Source: [Clostridium] colinum
GTDB taxonomy: Bacteria; Bacillota; Clostridia; Lachnospirales; CAG-274
Direction: 5' to 3'
DNA: 64,000 bases
Assembly: GCF_940677205.1 (NCBI RefSeq)
Contig: NZ_OW712331.1
Span: 1,971,558-2,035,557, forward strand
Below the pieces are notes generated by a model, which saw only the letters and a program-made list of their open reading frames with translations, was not told where the DNA came from and did no database searches. Shown piece by piece: positions 1-8,615 of the stretch. Each line of letters starts with the position of its first letter. Within the stretch, counting starts at the first letter, position 1. Made by a program: the position numbers and the translations under genes.

Positions 1-638
1 TAAATGAGTCTAGTATTATGGCTATAAAAGATAATAACAACGAAATAAATATTAATCATATAGATAAAGCATATTTAAAAATAATAGCTGGTGATGAAAG
101 AAAAGATACCTCATTTTTAACACAACAAGATAAAAAAATAACTGCTATACACGAGGCGGGACACGCAGTAGTTACAAATATTTTAAACGTTGCTACTATA
201 TCAAAAATATCTATATTACCTACCATAAAGGGAGCCGGTGGTTTTTGTTTAAATATATTTGAAGATAAATTATTTAAAACTAAGCAAGATATAGAAAATC
301 AAATAATAAGTTTATATGGTGGACGTTGTGCCGAAGAAATTATGCTTGGAAGTGAAAACATTACAACAGGTGCATACAATGATATAGAAAAAGCTACTAA
401 AATTATTGTAGACTATGTATCTAAATATGGTATGCTTAAAGATAATATTTTAAGCTATAATGTTTTAAAAGAAGATGAAAACATTATAAAAGAATATAAA
501 ACTATAGCTACTACACTATATGAAAAAGCTAAAAATATCTTAATAGAAAACAAAAATACTCTTGAAAAATTAGTTGATACATTATTAGAAAAAGAAACCT
601 TAAACGAAGAAGAAATATACCATATATTAAAAAACTAG
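1..638 (+). CDS. ftsH: FtsH-type ATP-dependent zinc metalloprotease, C-terminal part (cut by window edge)
   Basis: The reading frame is open to the left edge, with codons before the first ATG at 18, so only the 3' end is visible. The visible part starts in the AAA+ lid helix (the IAGDERK stretch is the usual lid-to-protease junction). It then runs through the M41 peptidase domain: the zinc site HEAGH is at residues 45-49 counted from the ATG at 18, and the third zinc ligand is D122 in TGAYND. FtsH is a membrane-anchored hexamer that degrades misfolded membrane and short-lived cytosolic proteins. The membrane segments and ATPase core must lie outside the window. The C-terminal tail is short. 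Starting the protein at base 18 would wrongly give a free-standing peptidase. Confidence 0.88.
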   Translation, partial: NESSIMAIKDNNNEININHIDKAYLKIIAGDERKDTSFLTQQDKKITAIHEAGHAVVTNILNVATISKISILPTIKGAGGFCLNIFEDKLFKTKQDIENQIISLYGGRCAEEIMLGSENITTGAYNDIEKATKIIVDYVSKYGMLKDNILSYNVLKEDENIIKEYKTIATTLYEKAKNILIENKNTLEKLVDTLLEKETLNEEEIYHILKN

Positions 639-708
639 TTAAAAGCCTGTCACACTTTTCTTTGTTTTGAATAGTATAATATTAGGACAAAGGAAAGGAG
701 GTGTTACC

Positions 709-951
709 TTGACATATGGTTGGTTAGGTAATCGTTGTGGCAATAACTGGTCAAATAATGGTTGTTTTAACAATTGTGGTTGCAATAGATGTGGCTGGAA
801 CAATGGTTGGAATAATGGCTGGAATAATGGTTGCTTTAACAGATGTGGCTGTAATAGATGTGGTTTTACACCATATAATAACTTTAACAACTCTGGTTTT
901 AACAACTATCAATATGATAGTTTTAATAACTTTGGTTATAGATATTATTAG
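709..951 (+). CDS. Small Cys/Asn/Gly-rich repetitive protein
   Basis: I do not recognise the family. The start is TTG at 709, because AAAGGAGGTG at 694-703 ends 5 bases before it; the ATG at 667 lies upstream of that ribosome binding site and is not credible. The 80-residue product has nine Cys, no signal peptide and almost no charged residues. It contains GWNNGWNNGWNNG and two copies of CGCNRCG, then an Asn/Phe/Tyr-rich tail ending YRYY. Such compositions occur in cross-linked spore-coat proteins and in some metal-binding or modified peptides. The sporulation genes in this window make a coat or exosporium role possible, but that is inference. No maturation enzyme sits beside it. Confidence 0.72.
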   Translation: MTYGWLGNRCGNNWSNNGCFNNCGCNRCGWNNGWNNGWNNGCFNRCGCNRCGFTPYNNFNNSGFNNYQYDSFNNFGYRYY

Positions 952-1072
952 TATTTTTACTAAATTTTTAAAGTATAAATTGTATTTATATAATGTTTAA
1001 TTAAATTAATATTTTGTGCCCCCTTAAAATAATTTTTTATTTATAGCCTAAAGATTTTTATCTTTTGTCTAT

Positions 1073-1107
1073 AAAAAAGGTTGAAGAAAAATTCTTCAAC
1101 CTTTTTT
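1073..1107. terminator. Bidirectional intrinsic terminator
   Basis: A perfect 16-bp stem (1073-1088 with 1092-1107) closes a 3-base AAA loop, with A/T runs on both sides. It lies between the Cys-rich gene and the convergent esterase gene and can end transcription from either side. Confidence 0.85.
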
Positions 1108-1108
1108 A

Positions 1109-1945
1109 TTATAACCATCTGTAAGATTGTTTATCTACAAAGCCTTTATTTTTTAATATTGTTTTTAAACAATCTGCCCATTGTTTAGTTTCTTCTATAT
1201 TTTCTGCTAAAACAGAGCCGTGCTCGCCTTTATTAAATATATGCAAACTATAAGGTACATTTTTATTTTTTAAAGCAATACCAAGCTCTAAAGTATTTAT
1301 AGCACTAACTGCCGTATCCTCTAATGTATGCCATAAAAACATTTCTGGCATATCTTCTCTTACATTTTTTTCTAAAGATAGCATTTTTCTAAGCTCCATA
1401 TCTTCTCCTACAAGATTATTAGCAGACCCTTGATGAGCATAGCTTTCACATAAAGATACAACTGGATAACATAAAACTGCTAAATCTGGCTTTGCTGATA
1501 ATTTATCTATATCATCTTTATTATCTTGTTCAAATTTATCAAAAAATTCGGCAACGCAACCTGCTAAATGCCCTCCGGCAGAAAATCCTATTATACCAAC
1601 TTTATTTGGGTCTATATTAAATTTTTCTGCATTATATCTTACATATCTTATAGCACGTTTAGCATCAATTAATGGTACTGGGTGTTTATATGGTGCTACT
1701 CTATATCTTAAAACAAAAGCATTTACACCAAAAAAGTTTAACCATCTTGCCATTTTTTCGCCTTCTGTTGCACAAAGCCCATAGCCACCACCAGCTAATA
1801 TAACCATAGCCCCTCTTATTTTTTTATCGTCTATTTCATCTTCTACAATATAAGCATCTATTTGGCAACTATTTTCATTTTCTACATTTTTTATATTTTC
1901 ATCAAATAAAGGTATATTTTCTTCCCATAAATTATAAGTTTTCAT
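1109..1945 (-). CDS. Alpha/beta-hydrolase, acetyl-esterase/lipase-like
   Basis: This 278-residue protein is an alpha/beta-hydrolase of the esterase/lipase group that also contains carbohydrate esterases. The oxyanion-type AGGGYG segment is at residues 51-56, the nucleophile elbow GFSAGG places the catalytic Ser at 122, and Asp210 and His242 (in GEHGS) are in the right order to complete the triad. There is no signal peptide, so it acts in the cytoplasm. It starts at ATG with AAAGGAGAA upstream. The next gene encodes a sugar O-acetyltransferase, so the pair could add and remove acetyl groups on sugars; that link is inferred from position only. The exact substrate cannot be read from the sequence. 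Confidence 0.85.
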   Translation of the reverse strand: MKTYNLWEENIPLFDENIKNVENENSCQIDAYIVEDEIDDKKIRGAMVILAGGGYGLCATEGEKMARWLNFFGVNAFVLRYRVAPYKHPVPLIDAKRAIRYVRYNAEKFNIDPNKVGIIGFSAGGHLAGCVAEFFDKFEQDNKDDIDKLSAKPDLAVLCYPVVSLCESYAHQGSANNLVGEDMELRKMLSLEKNVREDMPEMFLWHTLEDTAVSAINTLELGIALKNKNVPYSLHIFNKGEHGSVLAENIEETKQWADCLKTILKNKGFVDKQSYRWL

Positions 1946-1973
1946 ATTTATTCTCCTTTGTTTATATTATTTT

Positions 1974-2525
1974 TTATATTGTTTTTATAACTTTAGCCGG
2001 ATTTCCCGCTATTACTACATTGTCTCCAAAACTTTTTGTAACAACTGCCCCTGCCCCTACTACAACATTATTACCTATTGTTACACCTGGGCATATAACA
2101 GAGTTTCCCCCAAGCCAACAATTATCTCCAATAGTTATTTTTTTAGCATATTCTATTCCGCTATTTCTCTCAATAGGGTCTATTGGGTGTGTAGCTGTAT
2201 ATATAGCTACATTAGGAGCTATCATACAATTTTTACCTATCCTAACTTCTGCTACATCTAAAATAACACAATTAAAATTAGCATAAAAATTTTCTCCAAC
2301 ATAAATATTTTTACCATAATCACATCTAAAGCTTGGCTCTATGTATATATCATTGCCTGTGCTTCCAAAAAGTTCTTTTAAAATTTTTGTTTTTTTATTA
2401 TTATCTTCTACATCACATTCGTTAAACTCTTTACACATTTTTCTTGCATAAGTTCTCATTTCTACAAGCTCTTTATCTGTTGGGTCATAAGGCATCTGTG
2501 CTAACATTTTTTCTCTTTCAGTCAT
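1974..2525 (-). CDS. maa: Sugar O-acetyltransferase, maltose acetyltransferase/NodL type
   Basis: A 183-residue left-handed beta-helix acetyltransferase. The N-terminal Mac segment begins MTEREKMLAQMPYDP, as in maltose O-acetyltransferases. The C-terminal half is made of hexapeptide repeats, with the IYTATHPID region carrying the catalytic His of this family and the closing GNPAKVIKTI typical of it. The enzyme moves an acetyl group from acetyl-CoA to a sugar hydroxyl and works as a trimer. The start is ATG with AAGGAGAAC upstream. It lies 28 bases upstream of the esterase gene in the same direction, probably in one transcript. Confidence 0.9.
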   Translation of the reverse strand: MTEREKMLAQMPYDPTDKELVEMRTYARKMCKEFNECDVEDNNKKTKILKELFGSTGNDIYIEPSFRCDYGKNIYVGENFYANFNCVILDVAEVRIGKNCMIAPNVAIYTATHPIDPIERNSGIEYAKKITIGDNCWLGGNSVICPGVTIGNNVVVGAGAVVTKSFGDNVVIAGNPAKVIKTI

Positions 2526-2536
2526 AAATGTTCTCC

Positions 2537-2875
2537 TTATAATAGCTTTATTTCTAGGGCAACTACTCCGTATTTTTTTATATCTTCTATTGTATAATAT
2601 TGTTCCATATCTTTATAATTAGCTATTTCATCTTCTTTATAACCAATAGATATTTTATCAAAATCTTTATATAGTTGTTTGAAATTTTTATATCTATATA
2701 TATTTTTAACTTTTACATTTAAAATTTGTTTATTATCTATATTAACAAATTGTATATTATCATTTATTAATATTTTTTGCCTTTTTTCATCATACAATCT
2801 TAGCTCAATAGTCTTGCTACCTTGTTTTATAAGGTTAAAAGGTTCATTATATAAATTCATAACGTGTGTTTTCAT
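2537..2875 (-). CDS. ASCH-domain protein
   Basis: A 112-residue single-domain protein. The opening MKTHVMNLYNEPFNLIKQG followed by KTIELRLYDEKRQKI matches the ASCH fold (a beta-barrel related to PUA): a small residue, a conserved KxxExR strand and the 'I..ND.I.F' strand that follows. ASCH proteins are thought to bind RNA or nucleotides, and some bacterial members cleave N4-acetylcytidine. I cannot tell which applies here. It is 11 bases downstream of the methionine aminopeptidase gene stop side and shares its direction. Confidence 0.78.
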   Translation of the reverse strand: MKTHVMNLYNEPFNLIKQGSKTIELRLYDEKRQKILINDNIQFVNIDNKQILNVKVKNIYRYKNFKQLYKDFDKISIGYKEDEIANYKDMEQYYTIEDIKKYGVVALEIKLL

Positions 2876-2884
2876 ATATATTTC

Positions 2885-3757
2885 CTAGTCTGTTAATATT
2901 TTATACCCTGTTTCAGTAACTAATATAGTATGTTCCCATTGAGCCGATAGTTTATTATCTTTTGTATAAACTGTCCAGTTATCATCACCTATATAACAAT
3001 CAAATGTTCCTTCGTTAATCATAGGCTCTATTGTAAATACCATATTAGGCACCATTATCATAGTTTTAGCACTTGTTCTATAATGATTAATATTAGGCTC
3101 TTCGTGAAATTTTATACCTACACCGTGTCCCGTTAATGCTCTAACCACACCATAACCGTGTTTATCGGCTATATCATTTATAACATTACCTATATCCGAT
3201 ATAGGTCTATAAGGTTTTACTGCCTCTATGCCTGCCATCAAACATTCTTTTGTAACTTCTACAAGTTTTTTAGCATTTTCTGGTACATTTCCTATCATAT
3301 ACATACGGCTCATATCTGAATAATAACCATTTAAAATAGACGTTATATCTAAATTTATTATATCTCCATTTTTTAATATTTCATCTTTAGACGGTATGCC
3401 GTGGCATATAACATTATTTATAGATGTACAACAACTTTTAGGAAATCCGTTATAGTTAAGCGGGGCTGGTATTGCTCCTGCATCTATCGTTAGCTTATGT
3501 ACCATATCATTAATTTCTAGTGTAGATACACCTTCTTTTATTATTTTTTCTACCTCATCTATGATAGATTTAGTAAGTTTTGCCGATTTTTCTATTCCTT
3601 CAATCTGTTCTTGTGTTAATATTAGGTTTCTATCTGGCAAAGGATAACCTTCTTTTTGAAAAGGTTGTAACATTTCTTCATCTTTTCTTAAATGGCAAGA
3701 TTTATATTTTTTACCACTACCACACCAACATTGTTCATTTCGTTCTATATTAAACAA
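2885..3757 (-). CDS. map: Methionine aminopeptidase with N-terminal SEC-C zinc motif
   Basis: A 290-residue type I methionine aminopeptidase that removes the initiator Met from new proteins. Residues 10-22 form a SEC-C metal-binding motif (CWCGSGKKYKSCH), an extension found in many clostridial MetAPs and thought to help ribosome or metal contact. The pita-bread fold follows, with its five metal ligands visible: two Asp (in NLDIT and YYSDMSR), His in LTGHGVGI, Glu in FTIEPM and Glu in QWEHT. The start is TTG with AAGGAGGTGG upstream. The first 8 bases overlap the end of the upstream DUF2161 gene, so the two are translationally coupled. Confidence 0.95.
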   Translation of the reverse strand: MFNIERNEQCWCGSGKKYKSCHLRKDEEMLQPFQKEGYPLPDRNLILTQEQIEGIEKSAKLTKSIIDEVEKIIKEGVSTLEINDMVHKLTIDAGAIPAPLNYNGFPKSCCTSINNVICHGIPSKDEILKNGDIINLDITSILNGYYSDMSRMYMIGNVPENAKKLVEVTKECLMAGIEAVKPYRPISDIGNVINDIADKHGYGVVRALTGHGVGIKFHEEPNINHYRTSAKTMIMVPNMVFTIEPMINEGTFDCYIGDDNWTVYTKDNKLSAQWEHTILVTETGYKILTD

Positions 3758-4454
3758 ATTTATCCACCTCCTTAGTGTAATATAATATAGCCTCTTTAAA
3801 CTTATTTTGATTTAACATATCTTTACCCTCTTTAGATAAAGTATAAACCCCTCTTTCTATTCGTTTAAAATATCCATAATGATTTTTTTGTAAAATATAA
3901 CTTGCATTTTGTATATTAAATTGTTTTTTTATATAAGAAGGGCTAGCTTTTTCTATTTTGTTTAAAACACAAGCTAAAAAGATAGTTTGCTCTCTATAAG
4001 CTGTTAATATATTATCTTTTTTGCTACTACCACCTATATTTATATCTAAATTTCGTCTTCCTATTTCATTTAAAATTACTGTTCTTTTTCTTGTTTTTGC
4101 TTTTATCTTTTTATCTTGTGGTTCTAATATTATTTCTACTGTTTTTAAAGGACTATCTAATGCAACTGTTATAAGCCCTATATCCATAGTCTTTAATATT
4201 TTTAACATATGTTTAGTTTCTTTTTTTCTAAAATTTTTAGGTCTATTAATAGCTACAAAAACTTTGTCTGCAAATACCTTTCTATCCATAGCTTGATACA
4301 ATAATTTTAAATTAAAGCTTTTTTTCATTTCTATAACAATAAGTTTGTTTTCATATAAACAAGCTATATCACAGTTTTTAACTTCTGCTTGAACAATGTA
4401 TCCATTTTTTAAAAGATATTCTTTTATAGGTTTATAAAGTTCTGTTTCTTTCAT
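3750..4454 (-). CDS. DUF2161 protein with PD-(D/E)XK nuclease-like N-terminus
   Basis: A 234-residue protein. The N-terminal half carries a restriction-nuclease-like core: E3, the D of NCDIACLY, then VIEMKKS (the E-x-K element), followed by QAMDRKVFADKVFVAI. This is the DUF2161 'PD-(D/E)XK phosphodiesterase' family. The C-terminal half looks like a winged-helix DNA-binding region (repeated short helices, then GYFKRIERGVYTLSKEGK). The function is not established for the family; a DNA repair or processing role is inferred from the fold. It sits in an operon-like run between pepP and map. Confidence 0.75.
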   Translation of the reverse strand: MKETELYKPIKEYLLKNGYIVQAEVKNCDIACLYENKLIVIEMKKSFNLKLLYQAMDRKVFADKVFVAINRPKNFRKKETKHMLKILKTMDIGLITVALDSPLKTVEIILEPQDKKIKAKTRKRTVILNEIGRRNLDINIGGSSKKDNILTAYREQTIFLACVLNKIEKASPSYIKKQFNIQNASYILQKNHYGYFKRIERGVYTLSKEGKDMLNQNKFKEAILYYTKEVDKFV

Positions 4455-4457
4455 ATA

Positions 4458-5699
4458 TTAACGATTTTTAAAGAAATTTTCTATTTCTTCTACTGTTTTT
4501 ATAATATCTTTAGACAAATTTTCATAACCATTTTTAGTAACAAGTATATCATCTTCTATTCTTATGCCTATACCCTCTTTAGCTATATAAAGTCCTGGTT
4601 CTACTGTTATAACCATGCCTTCTTTAAGCTCTGTTACACTGCTATGTGATACATCGTGTGTGTCTAGTCCTAAATAATGGCTTACACCGTGATAATAATA
4701 ATTAGATATTTCACTTTTATCTTTTATAAGCCCTATTTTTACAAGCTCTTTTTCATAATGTTCTATTAATATTTCATTAAGCCTTTTAAATGGTAAACCT
4801 GGTTTTATAGCTTCTATAACTTTTCTTTGACCTTCTAAAACTATATTATATATTTGTTTTTGTCTGTCGCTAAATTTTCCATTAGCCGGAAATGTTCTGG
4901 ATATATCCGAGCTATAATAACCATAAGTTGCTCCTAAATCTATAAGGATAAGTTCTCCGTCATTTATTTTATCATTATTTTCTCCATAATGTAATATAGT
5001 TGCATTGCTACCGCTAGCAAGTATTGTGTTAAATGCTTTATCTTTAGAGTTGTTTCTTTTTATTTCATAATCAAAACAAGCCTCCAGTTCATATTCCATT
5101 ATGTTAGGAGATGTATTTTTCCATATATTTTCTATTCCTTGTTTTGTTATAGATATTGCTTTTTTTATATTTTCTATTTCTTCTTTTTGCTTAAAAAGCC
5201 TAAAATAGCTTATATTGTTATAAATATTTTTTATACTAACATATGGATAGCTTTGTTTTATTATTTCGGCTTGTCTAAATGCCTCTTTATCATTTTCTAA
5301 ATATCTATTTTCTAAGTCTAAATATACATATTGTATATTATTTTTAAACATAGCATTATAAAATATTTTTTCAAATTCATCTAAATATTTTATATTTTCT
5401 ATGCTAGATATATTTTTAGATTCTTCTTCATCAATAGTTTTACCTTCCCATTTTGCCTTAAGCTCATCATATCTTTCTATAAATAAAGTTTCTTCTATAT
5501 TTTTATCATTTTTTATTGCCATATATATAAGATGAGGTTTATCTATGCCTGTCATATAATAAAAATTTCTATTAGGCTCAAATGAGAAAAACTGGTCACA
5601 AGTTTTATGTTTTGCCTTACCTGCAAATAAAATTACTATACTGTTTTCTTCTAAAGCGTTTATTATTTTTTTACGATTATTTTTAAAAAAATCTGTCAT
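4458..5699 (-). CDS. pepP: Xaa-Pro aminopeptidase (aminopeptidase P, M24B)
   Basis: A 413-residue aminopeptidase P that removes an N-terminal residue preceding proline. Residues 1-130 form the AMP_N domain (YMTGIDKPHLIY). The catalytic pita-bread domain follows, with dinuclear metal ligands in LIDLGATYGYYSSDISRTF (two Asp), YYHGVSHYLG (His), VEPGLY (Glu) and IRIEDD (Glu). The length fits the family. A second M24 enzyme (map) lies two genes downstream in the same direction, so the block is rich in N-terminal processing enzymes. The start is ATG, only 14 bases from the ArsC/Spx-like gene upstream. Confidence 0.95.
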   Translation of the reverse strand: MTDFFKNNRKKIINALEENSIVILFAGKAKHKTCDQFFSFEPNRNFYYMTGIDKPHLIYMAIKNDKNIEETLFIERYDELKAKWEGKTIDEEESKNISSIENIKYLDEFEKIFYNAMFKNNIQYVYLDLENRYLENDKEAFRQAEIIKQSYPYVSIKNIYNNISYFRLFKQKEEIENIKKAISITKQGIENIWKNTSPNIMEYELEACFDYEIKRNNSKDKAFNTILASGSNATILHYGENNDKINDGELILIDLGATYGYYSSDISRTFPANGKFSDRQKQIYNIVLEGQRKVIEAIKPGLPFKRLNEILIEHYEKELVKIGLIKDKSEISNYYYHGVSHYLGLDTHDVSHSSVTELKEGMVITVEPGLYIAKEGIGIRIEDDILVTKNGYENLSKDIIKTVEEIENFFKNR

Positions 5700-5713
5700 A
5701 ACAACACCTCGTT

Positions 5714-6067
5714 TTATTTTAAAGTTTTATAGCTTTCTTCTTTAAACCCTACTAAAACTGTATCATCATTTACAAATATAGGTCTTTTCACAAGCTTTCC
5801 ATCTGTTGATAAAAGCTCTAACATTTCATCTTCTGTCATATTTTTAATTTTATCTTTAAGTCCCATTTCTCTATATAAAACACCACTTGTATTAAAAAAC
5901 TTTTTAAGCTCAAGTCCACTTTTTTTATACCACTTTGTTAACTCTTCTTTTGTTGGGTTATTTATTGTTATATCTCTATCTATAAAATCTATATTATTAT
6001 CTTGTAAATATTTTTTAGCTTTTTTACAAGTAGTACATTTAGGGTATTGTAAAAATAAATTGTTCAC
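5714..6067 (-). CDS. ArsC/Spx-family thioredoxin-fold protein
   Basis: A 117-residue protein of the ArsC/Spx/MgsR family. It has a C-T-T-C redox pair at residues 11-14, the NNPTKEEL segment and LVKRPIFVND near the C-terminus, all conserved in the family. Members are either glutaredoxin-like arsenate reductases or, in Firmicutes, RNA-polymerase-binding stress regulators such as Spx and MgsR. No arsenic resistance genes are adjacent, so a regulator or a general thiol protein is equally likely. The start is GTG with AAAGGAGG upstream; it is the first gene of the pepP-map run. Confidence 0.82.
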   Translation of the reverse strand: MNNLFLQYPKCTTCKKAKKYLQDNNIDFIDRDITINNPTKEELTKWYKKSGLELKKFFNTSGVLYREMGLKDKIKNMTEDEMLELLSTDGKLVKRPIFVNDDTVLVGFKEESYKTLK

Positions 6068-6128
6068 TTCTATTACCTCCTTTTTATAATATTATATAAT
6101 TAAAAATTAATTTTATCAATTACATAAC

Positions 6129-6338
6129 TTAAAAATTTTTAACATTATTTAAAAATAGCCCTTCTTTTTTTACTAGTTGGTTTAATAAATCAAAATCTAT
6201 ATAAAACAAATTTTCAATAGAATTTTTATCTTCATCACATAAATTATTGATAATATTATAAAATTCATTTTCTTTAATATCAAATTCTTTCCTTAAAATC
6301 TTGATATCTTCATCTTCAAAACCAATATTAATATACAT
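6129..6338 (-). CDS. Small acidic hypothetical protein
   Basis: An unrecognised 69-residue protein, acidic and rich in Asn, Ile and Phe (IGFEDEDIKILRKEF, then LFYIDFDLLNQLVKKEG). The ribosome binding site is weak (GTGAAATAAGT). The frame stays open upstream to a TAG at 6423-6425 without another start, so ATG 6338 is the only credible start. It could be a genuine small gene, for example an immunity-type protein, or a gene fragment. No homology can be judged by eye. Confidence 0.4.
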   Translation of the reverse strand: MYINIGFEDEDIKILRKEFDIKENEFYNIINNLCDEDKNSIENLFYIDFDLLNQLVKKEGLFLNNVKNF

Positions 6339-6554
6339 ACTTATTTCACTCGTTTTTCTATTTTTATTTATATAATCATTAACAACAACTAACTTATAAA
6401 AATATTTAATAATTAAATTACACTACAAATTTAACATTTAAGATATTATTAGTTAAGTTATTTTATATACAATCAATTTTTTGAATACTTCCGTATTCAA
6501 AAACAGGTATTCCTAAAATTTATCAAAATTAAGTCATACCTTAATTGTAATAAT

Positions 6555-6587
6555 AAAAAGGCTAAAGATAAAATCTTTAGCCTTTTT
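6555..6587. terminator. Intrinsic terminator downstream of ferredoxin
   Basis: A 15-bp stem (AAAAAGGCTAAAGAT, 6555-6569, with 6573-6587) around a 3-base loop, with T runs on either strand. It lies 25 bases beyond the stop of the minus-strand ferredoxin gene. Confidence 0.85.
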
Positions 6588-6611
6588 TATATCACATAGC
6601 ATATAACAGCA

Positions 6612-6782
6612 TTAAGCTGGGTTAGGTGCATCTACTGGGCAAACACTTGAACAAGTGCCACAGTCTATACAAATGTCTGGATCGATTACGTATTTAGTAT
6701 CTCCTTCAGAAATTGCGTTAACTGGACATTCTGCTGCACAAGCACCACAGCTGATACAATCATCATTAATAAAATATGCCAT
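6612..6782 (-). CDS. 2[4Fe-4S] ferredoxin
   Basis: A 56-residue clostridial-type ferredoxin. Two cluster motifs are complete: Cys9, 12, 15 and 19 (CISCGACAAECP) and Cys38, 41, 44 and 48 (CIDCGTCSSVCP). It shuttles low-potential electrons in the cytoplasm between enzymes such as pyruvate:ferredoxin oxidoreductase and hydrogenases. The start ATG at 6782 follows TTTAGGAGGGTTTATT, a very strong ribosome binding site. It forms its own unit with a terminator at 6555-6587 and a 440-base AT-rich upstream region. Confidence 0.95.
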   Translation of the reverse strand: MAYFINDDCISCGACAAECPVNAISEGDTKYVIDPDICIDCGTCSSVCPVDAPNPA

Positions 6783-7222
6783 AATAAACCCTCCTAAATA
6801 TATTTTTTAAAACCTATTTGCATATACTACTCGTATTAGCAAAATTATAAATTAAAGCAAAAAAATGTAAAAATAAATTTTACATTACCATTTTATAATA
6901 AATATTATATTTTATCAAGTATATTTTTAATTATAAACCACATTATTTTTTATAAGTACTTAATTTTCATTATAGTATAAATCCACATTATAAAATATAA
7001 AAAACTTGAAATATTAAGTATTTTTATTACTTAAAATATAAAATTTAATATTTATTAAAGTATTATATAAGTTTTTTTAATAAGTTATATTAATAATACT
7101 TATATTTATTAATTTATACCAAAATAATATTTTTATTAACTCCTATTTTTACCAACATATAATTGATATATAAATTTATATGCTATATAATAAATTTACA
7201 AAAACTTTTAAGGAGGTAAATT
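6783..7222. other. Gene-free AT-rich divergent promoter region
   Basis: 440 bases between the divergent ferredoxin and tldD genes. No open frame of note and no hairpin with a clear role were seen. It must contain both promoters; the only certain signal is AAGGAGGTAAATT just before tldD at 7223. Confidence 0.7.
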
Positions 7223-8611
7223 ATGATAGATAAAAACCTTGCAAATGAAATTTTGACAGAAGCTACATCAAAAGGAGCAGATTTTGCTGAAATTTTTATA
7301 GAAAATAATGACAAATCATCTATTTCTCTTGTTAACGGCAAAGTTAATAGCTCTTTATCTGGTTTAGAATTTGGCTTAGGCATTAGATTATTTTATAATG
7401 GTAAAACTATTTATGCCTACACTAATGATTTAAGCCGTGAAAGCCTATTAAAAATGGCTTCTGAAGTAGCAAAATCTACAAAATCAAATAGAAAAATAAA
7501 TATATTAAATTTTGATAAAACAGACTATAAGGAAATAGGTATACATAAAGCCAAAATATTACCTACTTCCATTAAAAAAACTAAAATAGTTGATATGTTA
7601 AAAGAAGCTAGCGACACAGCTTTTTGCTATGACAATCTAATAACAGAAACTATTTCATCTTATATGCACTCTATACAAGATGTATGTATTATAAATACAA
7701 AAGGTCTCTTTACTGAAGATAGAAGAGTAAGAACAAGATTTTCTATTGATGCTATTGCATCTAACGAAACTGAAAAACAAACTGGTAGTATGCGTCCTGG
7801 AGCTTTAATGGGCTTTGAATTTTATGACACTATAAATTTAAATGATTTAGCTAAAGAAGCTAGCCGTTCTGCCGTTACTATGTTAAAAGCAAAACCTTGC
7901 CCTAGTGGTAAAATGCCTGTTGTTATAGATAATGGGTTTGGTGGAGTTATATTTCACGAAGCTTGTGGCCACGGCTTAGAGGCTATAAAAATAGCTCGTG
8001 GAGATAGTGTATTTGCAGGAAAAATAGGACAAAAAGTAGCAAGTGATAAAGTAACTGCAATAGATGATGGAACTATCCCTAACAAATGGGGCTCTATCAA
8101 TATAGATGATGAGGGAACAAAAACTCAAAAAACTGTTTTAATAGAAAATGGTATTTTAAAAAATTATCTTGTTGATAATTTTTACGGAGAAAAAATTGGT
8201 ATGAAATCTACTGGTTCTTGTAGGAGAGAATCTTATAAATATGCTCCTGTACCTAGAATGAGAAATACTTTTATTGCAAACGGTGATGACAAAAAAGAAG
8301 ATATTATAAAAAATACCAAAAAAGGTATATATGCAAAATATATGGGTGGTGGCTCTGTAAATCCTGCAACTGGCGAATTTAATTTTAACGTTCAAGAGGC
8401 TTATCTTATAGAAAACGGTAAAATAACTACACCAGTAAGAGGAGCAACCTTAATAGGTAAAGGAGAAGAAGTTTTAAAAGATATAGATATGGTATCTAAT
8501 ACTTTAAGCCACGCCGAAGGTATCTGTGGTGCATCTAGTGGGTCTGTACCTACTTGTGTTGGTCAGCCTATGATTAGAGTATCTAAAATAACTGTTGGTG
8601 GAAGGAGCTAA
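7223..8611 (+). CDS. tldD: TldD-type metalloprotease
   Basis: A 462-residue TldD subunit. The zinc-binding HEACGH lies at residues 245-250, within the GFGGVIFHEACGHGLEA block typical of TldD. The C-terminal region has the conserved GGGSVNPATGEFNF and EAYLIENGKI segments. TldD pairs with TldE/PmbA to form a heterodimeric protease; the pair is known from microcin B17 maturation and CcdA degradation, and TldD carries the active site. The partner gene follows directly, with its ribosome binding site inside the end of tldD. No peptide antibiotic cluster was seen nearby, so the housekeeping substrate is unknown. Confidence 0.96.
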   Translation: MIDKNLANEILTEATSKGADFAEIFIENNDKSSISLVNGKVNSSLSGLEFGLGIRLFYNGKTIYAYTNDLSRESLLKMASEVAKSTKSNRKINILNFDKTDYKEIGIHKAKILPTSIKKTKIVDMLKEASDTAFCYDNLITETISSYMHSIQDVCIINTKGLFTEDRRVRTRFSIDAIASNETEKQTGSMRPGALMGFEFYDTINLNDLAKEASRSAVTMLKAKPCPSGKMPVVIDNGFGGVIFHEACGHGLEAIKIARGDSVFAGKIGQKVASDKVTAIDDGTIPNKWGSINIDDEGTKTQKTVLIENGILKNYLVDNFYGEKIGMKSTGSCRRESYKYAPVPRMRNTFIANGDDKKEDIIKNTKKGIYAKYMGGGSVNPATGEFNFNVQEAYLIENGKITTPVRGATLIGKGEEVLKDIDMVSNTLSHAEGICGASSGSVPTCVGQPMIRVSKITVGGRS

Positions 8612-8615
8612 AAGT

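Noticed and set aside
667..708. ATG start for the Cys-rich protein at 667
   Set aside because: The strong ribosome binding site at 694-703 lies inside this extension, which makes TTG 709 the better start.
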